DNA from: Azonexus fungiphilus
GTDB lineage: Bacteria; Pseudomonadota; Gammaproteobacteria; Burkholderiales; Rhodocyclaceae
DNA: 64,000 nucleotides
NCBI RefSeq assembly: GCF_003634965.1
Contig: NZ_RBXP01000016.1
Span: 228,935 to 292,934, forward strand
Reading direction: 5' to 3'
Below, piece after piece: positions 18,944 through 28,326 of the stretch. The translations under genes and the position numbers were made by a program. The notes beneath the pieces are model-generated. The model was not told where the DNA came from, did no database searches, and saw only the letters and a list, made by a program, of their open reading frames with translations. How positions within the stretch are numbered: position 1 is the stretch's first letter; each line of letters begins with the position of its first letter.

Positions 18944-19480
18944 ATGAAGAACCTGTTGTCCATTTCCCTGCTGCTCGCCGTCCTCGTCGGTTGCAGCACC
19001 ACCCCGACCCCGGAAGAGGGCGGCGCCCCGGTCGAAAGCCGCAGCGGCACCGACGTCAAGTCGGTGGTGGCTGGCGGCCTCGACGCCAGCGGCCTGCCGC
19101 GCGAGCTGACCGACCCGAACAGCCCGCTGTCCAAGCGCAGCATCTACTTCGATGTGGACAAGTATGAAGTCAAGGGTGAATACCAGGCCGTCGTCGCCGC
19201 CCACGCCAAGTACCTGGTCGCCAACCGCGGCTTCAAGGTCCTGATCCAGGGCAATACCGACGAAACCGGTTCGCGCGAATACAACCTGTCGCTCGGCCAG
19301 AAGCGTGCCGACGCGGTCAAGCGCGCCCTGGTCCTGCTCGGTGCCCGCGAAGACCAGGTCGAATCGGTCAGCCTCGGCGAAGAAAAGCCGAAGAATCCGG
19401 GTCACGACGAATCGGCCTACGCCGAAAACCGTCGCGCCGACGTTCTCTATCGCGCTCCTGACGGCCGCGGCGAGTTCTGA
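18944..19480 (+). CDS. pal: Peptidoglycan-associated lipoprotein Pal
   Basis: 178 residues. A lipoprotein signal with lipobox LVGC places the acylated cysteine near residue 19. The OmpA-like domain includes 'FKVLIQGNTDETGSREYNLS', which binds peptidoglycan. It anchors the outer membrane to the wall. It follows tolB by 25 bases. Confidence 0.97.
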   Translation: MKNLLSISLLLAVLVGCSTTPTPEEGGAPVESRSGTDVKSVVAGGLDASGLPRELTDPNSPLSKRSIYFDVDKYEVKGEYQAVVAAHAKYLVANRGFKVLIQGNTDETGSREYNLSLGQKRADAVKRALVLLGAREDQVESVSLGEEKPKNPGHDESAYAENRRADVLYRAPDGRGEF

Positions 19481-19482
19481 TC

Positions 19483-20226
19483 GTGCGTCGCCTGCCGCTG
19501 GTTTTCCTGATCGCCGTCCTCGCCGCCAACCCGGCGCGGGCATTCTTTGACGACAAGGAAGCACGTCGCCAGATTTCCGATCTGCAGATCCAGACGGAGG
19601 CGCGCTTCGACCAGCAGGCCAAGGCGCAACTCGAGCTGGCTGCGCAGATCCAGCGCCAGGCGGAAGAAATCGCCCGCCTGCGCGGCCAGATCGAAACCCT
19701 GAGCTACGAGCTCGAGCAGGCACGCAAGCGCCAGCAGGATTTCTATCTCGACCTCGACAGCCGGCTGCGCAAGCTTGAGCCGCAGCCGATCGCGGCGGCG
19801 CCGGCCGAAGGCGATCCGGCGGCCGGGGCCAAGGCGGCGATCGCTGCTGACCCGGCGGCCGAAAGCCGTGCCTACGATGCCGCGCTCGAACTGTTCAAGG
19901 GCGGCAAGTACAAGGAATCGGCGGCGGCTTTCGCGGCTTTCGTCGGCCAGCACCCGGACGGCGCCCTGGCGCCGAACGCCCAGTACTGGCTGGGCAATGC
20001 CTGGTACGCGCAGCGTAACTGCACCAAGGCGATCGAAGCGCAGAGCCAGGTCGTCTCCCGTTATCCGGCGAGCGACAAGGCGCCGGATGCGCTGCTGGCG
20101 ATCGCCACCTGCCAGACCGAACTGGGCAACCGCAAGGGCGCGATCCGCTCGCTCGAGACGGTGCTCGAGAAATACCCGGCCGCACCGGCTGCCGCCAAAG
20201 CCCGTGAACGCCTGAAGAAGAACTAA
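19483..20226 (+). CDS. cpoB: Cell division coordinator CpoB (YbgF)
   Basis: 247 residues from a GTG at 19483, 2 bases after pal. Signal peptide MRRLPLVFLIAVLAANPARA. A coiled-coil trimerisation region spans about 30-95, then an Ala-rich linker, then a TPR domain (about 125-245) with repeats beginning 'AYDAALELFKGGKYKESAAA'. CpoB coordinates Tol-driven constriction with peptidoglycan synthesis. Confidence 0.94.
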   Translation: MRRLPLVFLIAVLAANPARAFFDDKEARRQISDLQIQTEARFDQQAKAQLELAAQIQRQAEEIARLRGQIETLSYELEQARKRQQDFYLDLDSRLRKLEPQPIAAAPAEGDPAAGAKAAIAADPAAESRAYDAALELFKGGKYKESAAAFAAFVGQHPDGALAPNAQYWLGNAWYAQRNCTKAIEAQSQVVSRYPASDKAPDALLAIATCQTELGNRKGAIRSLETVLEKYPAAPAAAKARERLKKN

Positions 20227-20865
20227 TTGACGCTGCGTCTTACCGAAATTTTCTACTCGCTGCAGGGCGAGGCGTCGCGCGTCGGCCTGCCGACCGTGTT
20301 CGTCCGCCTGACCGGCTGCCCGTTGCGCTGCACCTGGTGTGACACGACCTACAGTTTTACCGGTGGCGAGACGTCGACCGTCAGTGACGTGCTGGCCGAA
20401 GTCGCCCGCCACCCGGTCCGCCAGGTCTGCGTCACCGGCGGCGAGCCGCTTGCCCAGAAGGCCTGCCTCGATTTGCTGGTGGCCCTCTGCGATGCCGGCT
20501 ACGACGTTTCGCTGGAAACCTCGGGCGCGCTCGACATCGCGCCGGTCGATCCACGCGTCTCCTGCATCATGGATCTGAAGGCACCGGATTCGGGCGAATC
20601 CGGGCGCAACCTGTGGGCCAACCTGCAGCACCTGAAGCCGCGCGACGAGATCAAGATCGTCATCGCCTCGCGCGAGGACTACGAATGGGCGTGCGAGGTC
20701 CTGCAGGTGCACGCCCTGGACAGCCGTTGCCCGGTGCTGTTCTCGCCGGCCCAGGGCAGCATCGAGCCGGCGGCGCTGGCCAGCTGGATTCTCGAGGATG
20801 GCCTGCCGGTGCGTTTCCAACTGCAATTGCACAAGCTGCTTTGGGGTAACATGCAGGGAAAATAA
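20227..20865 (+). CDS. queE: 7-carboxy-7-deazaguanine synthase QueE
   Basis: 212 residues from TTG 20227, immediately after the cpoB stop. This is a radical SAM enzyme: the cluster-binding motif is CPLRCTWC (C-x3-C-x2-C), and the SAM-binding GGEP motif is in 'VCVTGGEPLAQ'. It forms the deazaguanine core of queuosine. queE next to cpoB is a common betaproteobacterial arrangement. queC lies separately at 27648. Confidence 0.95.
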   Translation: MTLRLTEIFYSLQGEASRVGLPTVFVRLTGCPLRCTWCDTTYSFTGGETSTVSDVLAEVARHPVRQVCVTGGEPLAQKACLDLLVALCDAGYDVSLETSGALDIAPVDPRVSCIMDLKAPDSGESGRNLWANLQHLKPRDEIKIVIASREDYEWACEVLQVHALDSRCPVLFSPAQGSIEPAALASWILEDGLPVRFQLQLHKLLWGNMQGK

Positions 20866-20880
20866 GTCGAGGAGACGACC

Positions 20881-21243
20881 ATGACCGAGAATCGCCGGCA
20901 ATTCACCCGCATCAGCTTCCAGAGCCCGGCCCGGCTGTTCCTGGCCGACGGCGAGCATGCGGTCGAAGTCCTCGACATTTCGCTGAAGGGCGCGCTGGTC
21001 CGGCCGCCCGAGCCGATGTACGCGAAGATCGGCGGCAACGGCGTGCTGCATGTCCGCCTTGACGGCGCCGGCACCGACATCCGCATGGGCGTCACCGTCG
21101 TCCACCACCAGGCCGGCAGCTACGGTCTTTCGTGTCATGAGATCGATCTCGACAGCGTGACCCACCTGCGCCGGCTGGTCGAGTTGAATGCCGGCGACGA
21201 AACCCTGCTTGAACGCGAGATCGCTCTGCTGACGCGGCTTTGA
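20881..21243 (+). CDS. PilZ domain c-di-GMP-binding protein
   Basis: 120 residues. Both c-di-GMP binding motifs are present: an RxxxR-type RRQFTR at residues 5-10 and DISLKGA (D/NxSxxG). It is a stand-alone PilZ domain with no partner domain. A GGDEF-EAL enzyme follows 102 bases downstream, so effector and enzyme may act together. An inverted repeat (TCCATA-N7-TATGGA, 21292-21310) lies between them. Confidence 0.9.
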   Translation: MTENRRQFTRISFQSPARLFLADGEHAVEVLDISLKGALVRPPEPMYAKIGGNGVLHVRLDGAGTDIRMGVTVVHHQAGSYGLSCHEIDLDSVTHLRRLVELNAGDETLLEREIALLTRL

Positions 21244-21345
21244 CAAGATCATTCTTGCTGCTGGCATCCGACTTAAGGCATACTCGGCGAATCCATACGT
21301 CAGATATGGACTTGGCCTTTAGAAACGAAGACATGTGGGAGTGTC

Positions 21346-23124
21346 ATGTCGGACAGCGACTTTCCGGAGGCTTGCCCGGCTGACTCCATTGCCGGTTCCT
21401 GGGGTCAACAAGCCATCTTCAACCAGATTGGTGCCGCGATCATGGTCACCGATGCGAACGAACGCATCCTGCGGACCAACGAGGCCTTTCATCGTCTGAC
21501 CGGCTACCGGTCCGAGGAAATCATCGGCCGCACCCCGAAGATTCTCTCTTCCGGCCGCCAGTCCCCGGATTTCTACCGGCGCATGTGGCAGGCCCTGGCC
21601 GCCAGCGGCCGCTGGGAAGGCGAAATCTGGAACCGCCGCAAGTGCGGCGAAATCTACCCGGAATGGCTGATCATCAATGCCTGCCGTGATGCCGACGGCG
21701 CCGTCACCGGCTACGTCGCGACCTTCTCCGACATCAGCAAGCTCAAGCACGCCGAGTCGGAAATCCAGCATCTCGCCTTCTACGATCCGCTGACCGCGCT
21801 GCCCAATCGCCGCCTGCTGTTCGACCGCCTCGAGCAGGCCTGCATGGCCGGCAAGCGCAAGGCCGATCACGGTGCGCTGCTGATCATCGACATCGATAAT
21901 TTCAAGATCCTCAACGACACGCTCGGGCACGACATCGGCGACCACCTGCTGATCGAAATCGCTTGCCGGCTCAAGCAGTGCATCCGCGAGTGCGATACCG
22001 CGGCACGCCAGGGCGGCGACGAGTTCGCGGTGATGCTCGAGGCGCTCGATCCGCATCCGCATGTCGCGGCGGTCAGCGCCGAAGCGGTCGCCGAGAAGAT
22101 CCGCGAGGAACTGGCGCGCCCGGTGATGCTGGCGCGCGGCCACGAGCACTATTGCACGGCGAGCATCGGCGTCAGCCTGTTCCGCGGCCAGGAGAAGTCG
22201 GTCGAAACCTTGCTCAAGCAGGCCGACATCGCCATGTACAAGGCCAAGGAGGCTGGCCGCAACGCGATCCGCTTCTTCGACCAGGCGATGCAGACGACCC
22301 TCGACCGCCGCGCCAGCCTCGAAGCCGGCCTGCGTCATGCGCTGGCCCGTGGCGAGTTCGTCGTGCACGCCCAGCCGCAGGTCGATGCCGGCCGCGGCCT
22401 GGTCGGCGCCGAATTGCTGCTGCGCTGGCAGCCGCCCGGGCAGCCGGTGGTGTCGCCCGACGATTTCATCCCGCTCGCCGAGGAAAGCGGCCTGATCGTG
22501 CCGATCGGGCTGTGGGTGCTCGATACCGCCTGCGCGACGCTGCGCCGCTGGAGCGAGTTGCCGCGGCTGCGCGACCTCTACCTGTCGGTCAATGTCAGCG
22601 CCCGCCAGTTCCGTCAGCCGGATTTCGTCGACCAGGTCAGCACCGCGCTGAACCGGCATGGCATCGCCGCCCGCCGGCTGAAGCTGGAACTGACCGAAAG
22701 CCTGCTGCTCGACAAGGTGGAAGAGGTGGTCTTCAAGATGCGTGCGCTGCGCATGCTCGGCGTGCGTTTCTCGCTCGACGACTTCGGCACCGGCTACGCA
22801 TCGCTCGCCTACCTGAAGCGTTTCCCGTTCGAGCAGTTGAAGATCGATCGCTCCTTCATCCGCGACATCACGACCGATCCCGACGACGCCGCGATCGTCC
22901 GGGCGATCATCGCCATGGGCAACTCGCTGCGTCTCAACGTCGTCGCCGAAGGCGTCGAGGACCCGGCCCAGCATGCCTATCTGGTCGAGCACGGCTGCCG
23001 CTTCTTCCAGGGCTACATGTTCGGCCGGCCGGTGCCGCTGCCGCAGTTCGAGGCGGCGCTGAACGGTGGCTCAGAGGCCGAGGTAGCGGTGCCAGATCCC
23101 GTGATCGGCGTCGAGCGCGGCTGA
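21346..23124 (+). CDS. PAS-GGDEF-EAL c-di-GMP turnover protein
   Basis: 592 residues, cytoplasmic. A PAS domain lies at about 20-135 ('NEAFHRLTGYRSEEIIGRTP'). The GGDEF domain lies at about 140-310 with an intact GGDEF at 223-227 and I-site RECD at 214-217. The EAL domain lies at about 325-585. The EAL signature reads ELLLR (356-360), keeping the catalytic Glu. The loop-6 motif DDFGTGYASL and the later KIDRSFI and VVAEGVE are intact. Both activities are therefore possible. The 3' end overlaps the convergent livF gene by 54 bases. Confidence 0.94.
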   Translation: MSDSDFPEACPADSIAGSWGQQAIFNQIGAAIMVTDANERILRTNEAFHRLTGYRSEEIIGRTPKILSSGRQSPDFYRRMWQALAASGRWEGEIWNRRKCGEIYPEWLIINACRDADGAVTGYVATFSDISKLKHAESEIQHLAFYDPLTALPNRRLLFDRLEQACMAGKRKADHGALLIIDIDNFKILNDTLGHDIGDHLLIEIACRLKQCIRECDTAARQGGDEFAVMLEALDPHPHVAAVSAEAVAEKIREELARPVMLARGHEHYCTASIGVSLFRGQEKSVETLLKQADIAMYKAKEAGRNAIRFFDQAMQTTLDRRASLEAGLRHALARGEFVVHAQPQVDAGRGLVGAELLLRWQPPGQPVVSPDDFIPLAEESGLIVPIGLWVLDTACATLRRWSELPRLRDLYLSVNVSARQFRQPDFVDQVSTALNRHGIAARRLKLELTESLLLDKVEEVVFKMRALRMLGVRFSLDDFGTGYASLAYLKRFPFEQLKIDRSFIRDITTDPDDAAIVRAIIAMGNSLRLNVVAEGVEDPAQHAYLVEHGCRFFQGYMFGRPVPLPQFEAALNGGSEAEVAVPDPVIGVERG

Positions 23125-23781
23125 ATTCCCGGCCCAGACCACCCGCCCGCGCTCGACGATGGTGTGGTGGTCGGCGAGTGCGATCAGCCTTTCCACATAC
23201 TTGTCGACGACCAGCACGCTCTGGCCTTCGCCGCGCAGGCGGTCGAGGCAGGCCCAGATTTCGTCGCGGATCAGCGGCGCCAGTCCTTCGGTGGCCTCGT
23301 CGAGAACGAGCAGGCGCGGATTGGTGACCAGCGCCCGGCCGATCGCCAGCATCTGCTGTTCGCCGCCGGAGAGCTGGTTGCCGAGATTGCGCCGGCGTTC
23401 GGCCAGGCGCGGGAAGAGTTCGTAGATGCTGGCCGGCGTCCACGGCGCGGCGAGGCCGCGGCGGTTGGCGAAAAATGCCTGCAAATGCTCGTCGACCGTC
23501 AGATTCGGGAAACACTGGCGACCTTCCGGGACCAGCGCGATGCCGGCGCGGCCGATGCGGTCCGGGCGCCAGCCGTCGATGCGTTCGCCGGCGAAGCGGA
23601 TGCTGCCGGCGCGCACCGGCTCCAGCCCGCACAGCGCGCGCAGCGTCGTCGTCTTGCCCATGCCGTTGCGGCCGAGCAGTGTTGCCGCCTCGCCCTCGGT
23701 CATCGTCAGGTCGATGCCGAAGAGGACCTGGCTGGGGCCGTAGGCGACTTCCAGGCCTTTGATTTCGAGCAGCGCGCTCAC
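23071..23781 (-). CDS. livF: ABC transporter ATP-binding protein, LivF type
   Basis: 236 residues. Walker A GRNGMGKTT, signature LSGGEQQML, Walker B LLVLDEATEGLAP. It is one of two ATPases of a high-affinity branched-chain amino acid/amide-type importer. Its ATG overlaps the livG stop (ATGA). The 3' 54 bases are shared antisense with the GGDEF-EAL gene. Confidence 0.93.
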   Translation of the reverse strand: MSALLEIKGLEVAYGPSQVLFGIDLTMTEGEAATLLGRNGMGKTTTLRALCGLEPVRAGSIRFAGERIDGWRPDRIGRAGIALVPEGRQCFPNLTVDEHLQAFFANRRGLAAPWTPASIYELFPRLAERRRNLGNQLSGGEQQMLAIGRALVTNPRLLVLDEATEGLAPLIRDEIWACLDRLRGEGQSVLVVDKYVERLIALADHHTIVERGRVVWAGNSAALDADHGIWHRYLGL

Positions 23782-24533
23782 AGGTGGTCTCCCAGGTAGG
23801 CGCGGCGCACGCCGGCGTCGTTGCGCACCGCGTCCGGCGTGCCGGTGCAGATCAGCTGGCCGTTGACCAGCACCGAGATGCGGTCGGCCAGGCGGAACAC
23901 CGCATCCATGTCGTGCTCGACCAGGAGGATGGTGACGTGGCGGGCGAGATGCTCGATCAGCTCGACCATGCGCGCCGATTCCTCCGGGCCGGTGCCGGCC
24001 ATCGGTTCGTCGAGGAGCAGCAGCTGCGGCCGGGTCGCCAGCGCCATTGCCAGTTCCAGCGCCCGTTGTTCGCCGTGCGACAGCTCGCCGGCCAGGCGTC
24101 CGCTGCGTTCGCCCAGGCCGACCTGTTCGAGGAAAGTCCGGGCTTCCTCGAACAGTCGCGCTTCACGGTCGACCGGCCGCCAGAAGCGGAAACTGGTGCC
24201 GGCGTCAGGACGGCCCTGGACGGCCAGCGCGACGTTGTCGAGCGCCGACAGGCCGAGGAAGACGTTGGTGATCTGCCAGGAGCGCGCCATGCCGGCGCGG
24301 ACGCGCTGGTGCATGCGCAGGCGGGTGATCTCGCTGCCATTGAAGTGGATCTTGCCGGCATCCGGGAACAGGGCGCCGGAGAGATGGTGGATGAAGGTCG
24401 TCTTGCCGGCGCCGTTAGGGCCGATCAGGGCATGCACTTCGCCGGCGGCGACGGTGAAATTAACGTCCTTGAGGGCGTCGACCGCGGCAAAGCGGCGCGA
24501 CAGCCCGCGGACCTCGAGCAGCGGATCAGTCAT
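23778..24533 (-). CDS. livG: ABC transporter ATP-binding protein, LivG type
   Basis: 251 residues. Walker A GPNGAGKTT, signature LSHGEQRALE, Walker B LLLDEPMAG. The long insert between Walker A and signature, with 'RAGMARSWQITNVFLGLSAL', is typical of LivG. It overlaps livM by 8 bases. The signature has H in place of the second G (LSHGE), which is usual for this subfamily. Confidence 0.93.
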   Translation of the reverse strand: MTDPLLEVRGLSRRFAAVDALKDVNFTVAAGEVHALIGPNGAGKTTFIHHLSGALFPDAGKIHFNGSEITRLRMHQRVRAGMARSWQITNVFLGLSALDNVALAVQGRPDAGTSFRFWRPVDREARLFEEARTFLEQVGLGERSGRLAGELSHGEQRALELAMALATRPQLLLLDEPMAGTGPEESARMVELIEHLARHVTILLVEHDMDAVFRLADRISVLVNGQLICTGTPDAVRNDAGVRRAYLGDHL

Positions 24534-25473
24534 CGCGCCTCCCGAACAAGGCGGCGACGCCCTTCGGCGCGAACAGCACGACGGCCAGCAGGAGCAGGCC
24601 GAGGACGATGTGCCAGTGGGCGAACCAGGCGAGCAGGATTTCCTCGAGCAGCAACAGGACGACGGCGCCGACGACGCCGCCCCAGAGGTAGCCGACGCCG
24701 CCGATGATGACCATGACCAGCAGCGTGCCCGATTGCGTCCATTGCAGCAGGTTGGGGCTGGCCAGCCCGCTCAGGTTGGCGAGCAGCGCCCCGGCCAGGC
24801 CGGCGACGGCGCCGCCGATGGCGAAGCAGGCCAGGCGGTAGCGCAGCACCGGGTAGCCGAGTGCCTCCATCCGCGTCTCGTTCTCGCGGATCGCCTGGAT
24901 GGTCCGTCCGAAACGGGCCTGCGCCAGGCGCGAGAAAAGCAGCATGGTGACGGTCAACGCCCCGAGAACGACAAAAAACAGCGCCGCGTCGCCGGCCAGG
25001 CTGATGCCGCCCAGGCGCAAGCGCTCGTAGACCGGCAGGCCGTCCTCGCCACCCCACAGGCTGGCCGACACGAACAGGTAGTAGGTCATCTGGGCGAAGG
25101 CCAGGGTGATCATGATGAAATAGACGCCGCGCGTGCGCAGGCTGACGGCGCCGACCGCCAGCGCGAACAGCCCGGCGACGGCCATGGCCAGCGGCAGCAC
25201 CAGCAGCCCCTCGCCGAGCCCGGCCTGCTGGCAGATCGCGGCGACGTAGGCGCCGACGCCGAAGAAGGCGGCGTGGCCGAGCGAGACCATGCCGCCGAAG
25301 CCGAGCACCAGGTTCAGGCTGGAGGCCGCCAGCGCGAAGATCAGGACGCGCGTGGCGAAGCCGATGTAGTAGCTCTGGTCGAGGACGTCGAGCAGCGACG
25401 GCAGCGCCAGCAGCGCGGCCAGGACGACGAGGGCGGCAGTTTGCTGCCAGCGGGCGGGACGATAGAAAGCCAT
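24526..25473 (-). CDS. livM: ABC transporter permease, LivM type
   Basis: 315 residues with about nine membrane helices and the permease signature region 'LGFGGMVSLGHAAFFGVGAY'. It pairs with LivH to form the membrane channel. It starts at the ATG directly after the livH stop. Confidence 0.92.
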   Translation of the reverse strand: MAFYRPARWQQTAALVVLAALLALPSLLDVLDQSYYIGFATRVLIFALAASSLNLVLGFGGMVSLGHAAFFGVGAYVAAICQQAGLGEGLLVLPLAMAVAGLFALAVGAVSLRTRGVYFIMITLAFAQMTYYLFVSASLWGGEDGLPVYERLRLGGISLAGDAALFFVVLGALTVTMLLFSRLAQARFGRTIQAIRENETRMEALGYPVLRYRLACFAIGGAVAGLAGALLANLSGLASPNLLQWTQSGTLLVMVIIGGVGYLWGGVVGAVVLLLLEEILLAWFAHWHIVLGLLLLAVVLFAPKGVAALFGRRDD

Positions 25474-26388
25474 TTATGCGCGCGCCGGAAACAGGCCTTG
25501 CGGCTTGAAGAACAGGATGCCGGCCATCAGCAGGTAGATCAGGATCGACGCCAGCGCCGGTCCGAGCGTCGCCGCCGCGTCGGCCGGCAGGGTCGCGCGC
25601 AGCAGCGTCGGCAAAAGTGCCCGGCCGAGGGTGTCGACCGTGCCGACGATCAGCGCGCCGACCAGGGCGCCGCGGATCGAGCCGATGCCGCCGATGATGA
25701 TGACGACGAAAGCCAGGATCAGCACGCTCTCGCCCATCCCGACCTGAACCGCGAGCAGCGGCCCGAGCAGGCCGCCGGCCAGCGCGCAGAGTCCGGCGCC
25801 GAAGACGAAGACGGCGGTGAACAGCGCACGCACGTTGATCCCCAGCGCCTCGGTCATTTCCCGGTTGGCGGCGCCGGCGCGCACCCACATGCCGATCCGG
25901 CTTTTCGCCACGAGCAGGTAGAGCAGGCCGGCGACGACCAGGCCGCAGGCGATGATGACCAGCCGGTAGGCCGGGTAGAAGAAACCGGCGATCTCGACCG
26001 GGCCGGCCAGCGACTCGGGCGGATTGAGCAGCAGCGGTGCCGGCCCCCAGATCAGGCGGACGCTTTCGTTGGCGATCAGGATCAGGGCGAAGGTCGCCAG
26101 CACCTGCGCCAGGTGGTCGCGCCGGTACAACTGGCGGAACAGCGACAGTTCGAGCAGCAGGCCGAGCAACGCCGTGCCGGCGACGCCGGCGCCGAGCCCG
26201 AGCCAGAACGAATCGGCGGCCTGCGCGGCGGCGGCGACGAAGTAGGCGCCGACCATGTACAGCGACCCATGCGCCAGGTTGATGCAGTCCATGATGCCGA
26301 AGACGAGCGTCAGCCCGGCGGCCAGCAGGAACAGCATGAGGCCGAACTGCAGGCCGTTGAGGGCCTGCTCTAGGAACAGCTGGGTCAC
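25474..26388 (-). CDS. livH: ABC transporter permease, LivH type
   Basis: 304 residues if started at the GTG complementary to 26386-26388, which overlaps the livJ TGA as GTGA. A GTG four codons upstream is the alternative. The sequence opens [18 protein letters not shown] and contains '[20 protein letters not shown]', the LivH signature. Confidence 0.92.
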   Translation of the reverse strand: MTQLFLEQALNGLQFGLMLFLLAAGLTLVFGIMDCINLAHGSLYMVGAYFVAAAAQAADSFWLGLGAGVAGTALLGLLLELSLFRQLYRRDHLAQVLATFALILIANESVRLIWGPAPLLLNPPESLAGPVEIAGFFYPAYRLVIIACGLVVAGLLYLLVAKSRIGMWVRAGAANREMTEALGINVRALFTAVFVFGAGLCALAGGLLGPLLAVQVGMGESVLILAFVVIIIGGIGSIRGALVGALIVGTVDTLGRALLPTLLRATLPADAAATLGPALASILIYLLMAGILFFKPQGLFPARA

Positions 26389-27548
26389 TTCATCTTGCAC
26401 TGAGCCGCGTAGGCATCAGCATGATTGGTGAAGATCGTGCCCATCGTCTTGTTGGTGACCCGGCCCTGGCCATCCTTGCCGATCACGCGCAGGTAGTAGT
26501 TCTGCACCGGGTAGTGGTTGGCATTGAACTTGAAGTCGCCGCGCACCGACTTGAAGCGCTTGGCTTCCAGCGCCTTCTGCAGCGCCTTCTTGTCGGCCAG
26601 GTTGCCCTTCACGTCGCGCACCGCGGCATCCATCATCAGCGCCGCGTCGTAGCCCTGCGAGGCGTAGAGCGACGGCAGGCGGCCGTATTCCTTCTCGAAC
26701 TCGGCGACGAAGCGCTTGTTCTCGGCGTTGTCCATGTCGTGCGCCCAGTGCGACGAGTTGAACATGCCCATCATCGGCGCGCCGACCGCCTTGATCACGT
26801 CCTCGTCGGCCGAGAAACCGGGGGCGAACAGCTGGGTGTCGCGCGACAGGCCGGCGGCGACGAACTGCTTGACGAAGTTGATGCCCATGCCGCCGGGCAG
26901 GAAGAAGAACAGCGCGTCCGGCTTGGCGGCGCGGATCTGCGCCAGCTCGGCGGCGTAGTCGAGCTGGCCGAGCTTGGTGTAGATCTCCTCGGTCTTGCCC
27001 TTGTAGTAGCGCTTGAAGCCGGAGACCGCATCCTTGCCGCCCGGGTAGTTCGGGGTGACGATGACGACGTTCTTGAAGCCCTTGTCCTGGACGTACTTGC
27101 CGACTGCTTCGTGGAGGTTGTCGTTCTGCCAGGCGACGTTGAAGAAGAAGGGGTTGCACTGTTCGCCAGCGTACTGCGACGGGCCGGCGTTGGCGGAAAT
27201 GTAGAAGGTCTGGTTCTGGAACACCGCCGGGCCGACGGCGAGCATGATGTTGGAGAAGACGATGCCGCTCATGAAATCGACCTTGTCCTTCTTCAGCAGC
27301 TTGTCGGTGGCCTGCTTGGCAACGTCGGGATTCTGCTGGTCGTCGGCGATCAGGACCTCGGCCGGGAGGCCGCCGAGCTTGCCGTTGAGCTGCTTGACCG
27401 CCAGGTTGAAGCCGTCGCGGATATCGACGCCGAGGCCGGCGCCCGGGCCGGAGAGCGTGGACACGAAACCGACCTTGACCTTGTCGGCGGCATGGACGGA
27501 GCCGGCGAGCATCAGCGCGGCGGCGAGGGCGGTCAGACGGGGCAACAT
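26385..27548 (-). CDS. livJ: ABC transporter substrate-binding protein, LivJ type
   Basis: 387 residues. Signal peptide [20 protein letters not shown], then a type I periplasmic-binding fold ('[20 protein letters not shown]'). It is first in the minus-strand operon livJHMGF. The ligand cannot be told from sequence: branched-chain amino acids, amides, urea and aromatic acids are all carried by this family. A longer frame continuing upstream runs antisense through queC and is not used. Confidence 0.93.
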   Translation of the reverse strand: MLPRLTALAAALMLAGSVHAADKVKVGFVSTLSGPGAGLGVDIRDGFNLAVKQLNGKLGGLPAEVLIADDQQNPDVAKQATDKLLKKDKVDFMSGIVFSNIMLAVGPAVFQNQTFYISANAGPSQYAGEQCNPFFFNVAWQNDNLHEAVGKYVQDKGFKNVVIVTPNYPGGKDAVSGFKRYYKGKTEEIYTKLGQLDYAAELAQIRAAKPDALFFFLPGGMGINFVKQFVAAGLSRDTQLFAPGFSADEDVIKAVGAPMMGMFNSSHWAHDMDNAENKRFVAEFEKEYGRLPSLYASQGYDAALMMDAAVRDVKGNLADKKALQKALEAKRFKSVRGDFKFNANHYPVQNYYLRVIGKDGQGRVTNKTMGTIFTNHADAYAAQCKMK

Positions 27549-27647
27549 CGGGTTCTCCTGGGCAGGTCGCGAAAGTGGCAAATTGTAGCGCAGGAACAAG
27601 CAGATACCGTCACGGTCGACGTTCAAATTCGGGTATATTCGCGCCCC

Positions 27648-28325
27648 ATGAAAGAAAAAGCCATCGTCCTCCTTTCCGGCGGCCTGGACTCCGCCACCTG
27701 TCTGGCCATCGCGCGCAGCCAGGGTTTCGACTGCTACTGCCTGTCCTTCGACTACGGCCAGCGGCACAGCGCCGAACTGCAGGCCGCCGAACGCGTGGTC
27801 AAGGCGCTTGGCGCGGCTGAGCATCGGGTGATCAATTTCGGCCTCGCCCAGTTCGGCGGCTCGGCGCTCACCGACACCTCGATCGCCGTGCCGGTCGACG
27901 GCCTGCAGTCGGGGATCCCGGTGACCTACGTGCCGGCGCGCAACACGATCATGCTCTCGCTTGCCCTGGCCTGGGCCGAAGTCCTCGGCAGCCGCGACAT
28001 CTTCGTCGGCGTCAATGCCGTGGACTATTCCGGCTACCCGGACTGCCGCCCCGAATACATCGCCGCCTTCGAGAAAATGGCCAACCTGGCGACGCGCGCC
28101 GGCGTCGAGGGCCAGAAACTGCACATCCACGCGCCGCTGATCGACCTGTCGAAGGCCGAGATCGTCCGCCGCGGCACTGCGCTCGGTGTCGACTACGGCC
28201 TCACCGTTTCCTGCTACCAGGCCGATGAACTTGGCCGCGCCTGCGGTGTCTGTGACTCCTGCCGCCTGCGCGCCGAGGGTTTCGCCGCCGCCGGCCTTCC
28301 CGATCCCACGCCTTACCGGACCTGA
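27648..28325 (+). CDS. queC: 7-cyano-7-deazaguanine synthase QueC
   Basis: 225 residues. The PP-loop is SGGLDSAT near residue 10, and the zinc site near the C-terminus is CGVCDSC preceded by a further Cys (SCYQ). It makes preQ0 from the QueE product for queuosine tRNA modification. A TATATT -10-like box at 27634-27639 lies only 8 bases before the ATG, so the message may have almost no leader. It is divergent from livJ. Confidence 0.96.
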   Translation: MKEKAIVLLSGGLDSATCLAIARSQGFDCYCLSFDYGQRHSAELQAAERVVKALGAAEHRVINFGLAQFGGSALTDTSIAVPVDGLQSGIPVTYVPARNTIMLSLALAWAEVLGSRDIFVGVNAVDYSGYPDCRPEYIAAFEKMANLATRAGVEGQKLHIHAPLIDLSKAEIVRRGTALGVDYGLTVSCYQADELGRACGVCDSCRLRAEGFAAAGLPDPTPYRT

Positions 28326-28326
28326 C

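Noticed and set aside
23821-26373. 850-codon plus-strand open frame across livG-livM-livH
   Set aside because: It crosses three real minus-strand genes and reads as Gln/Arg/Asp-rich nonsense.
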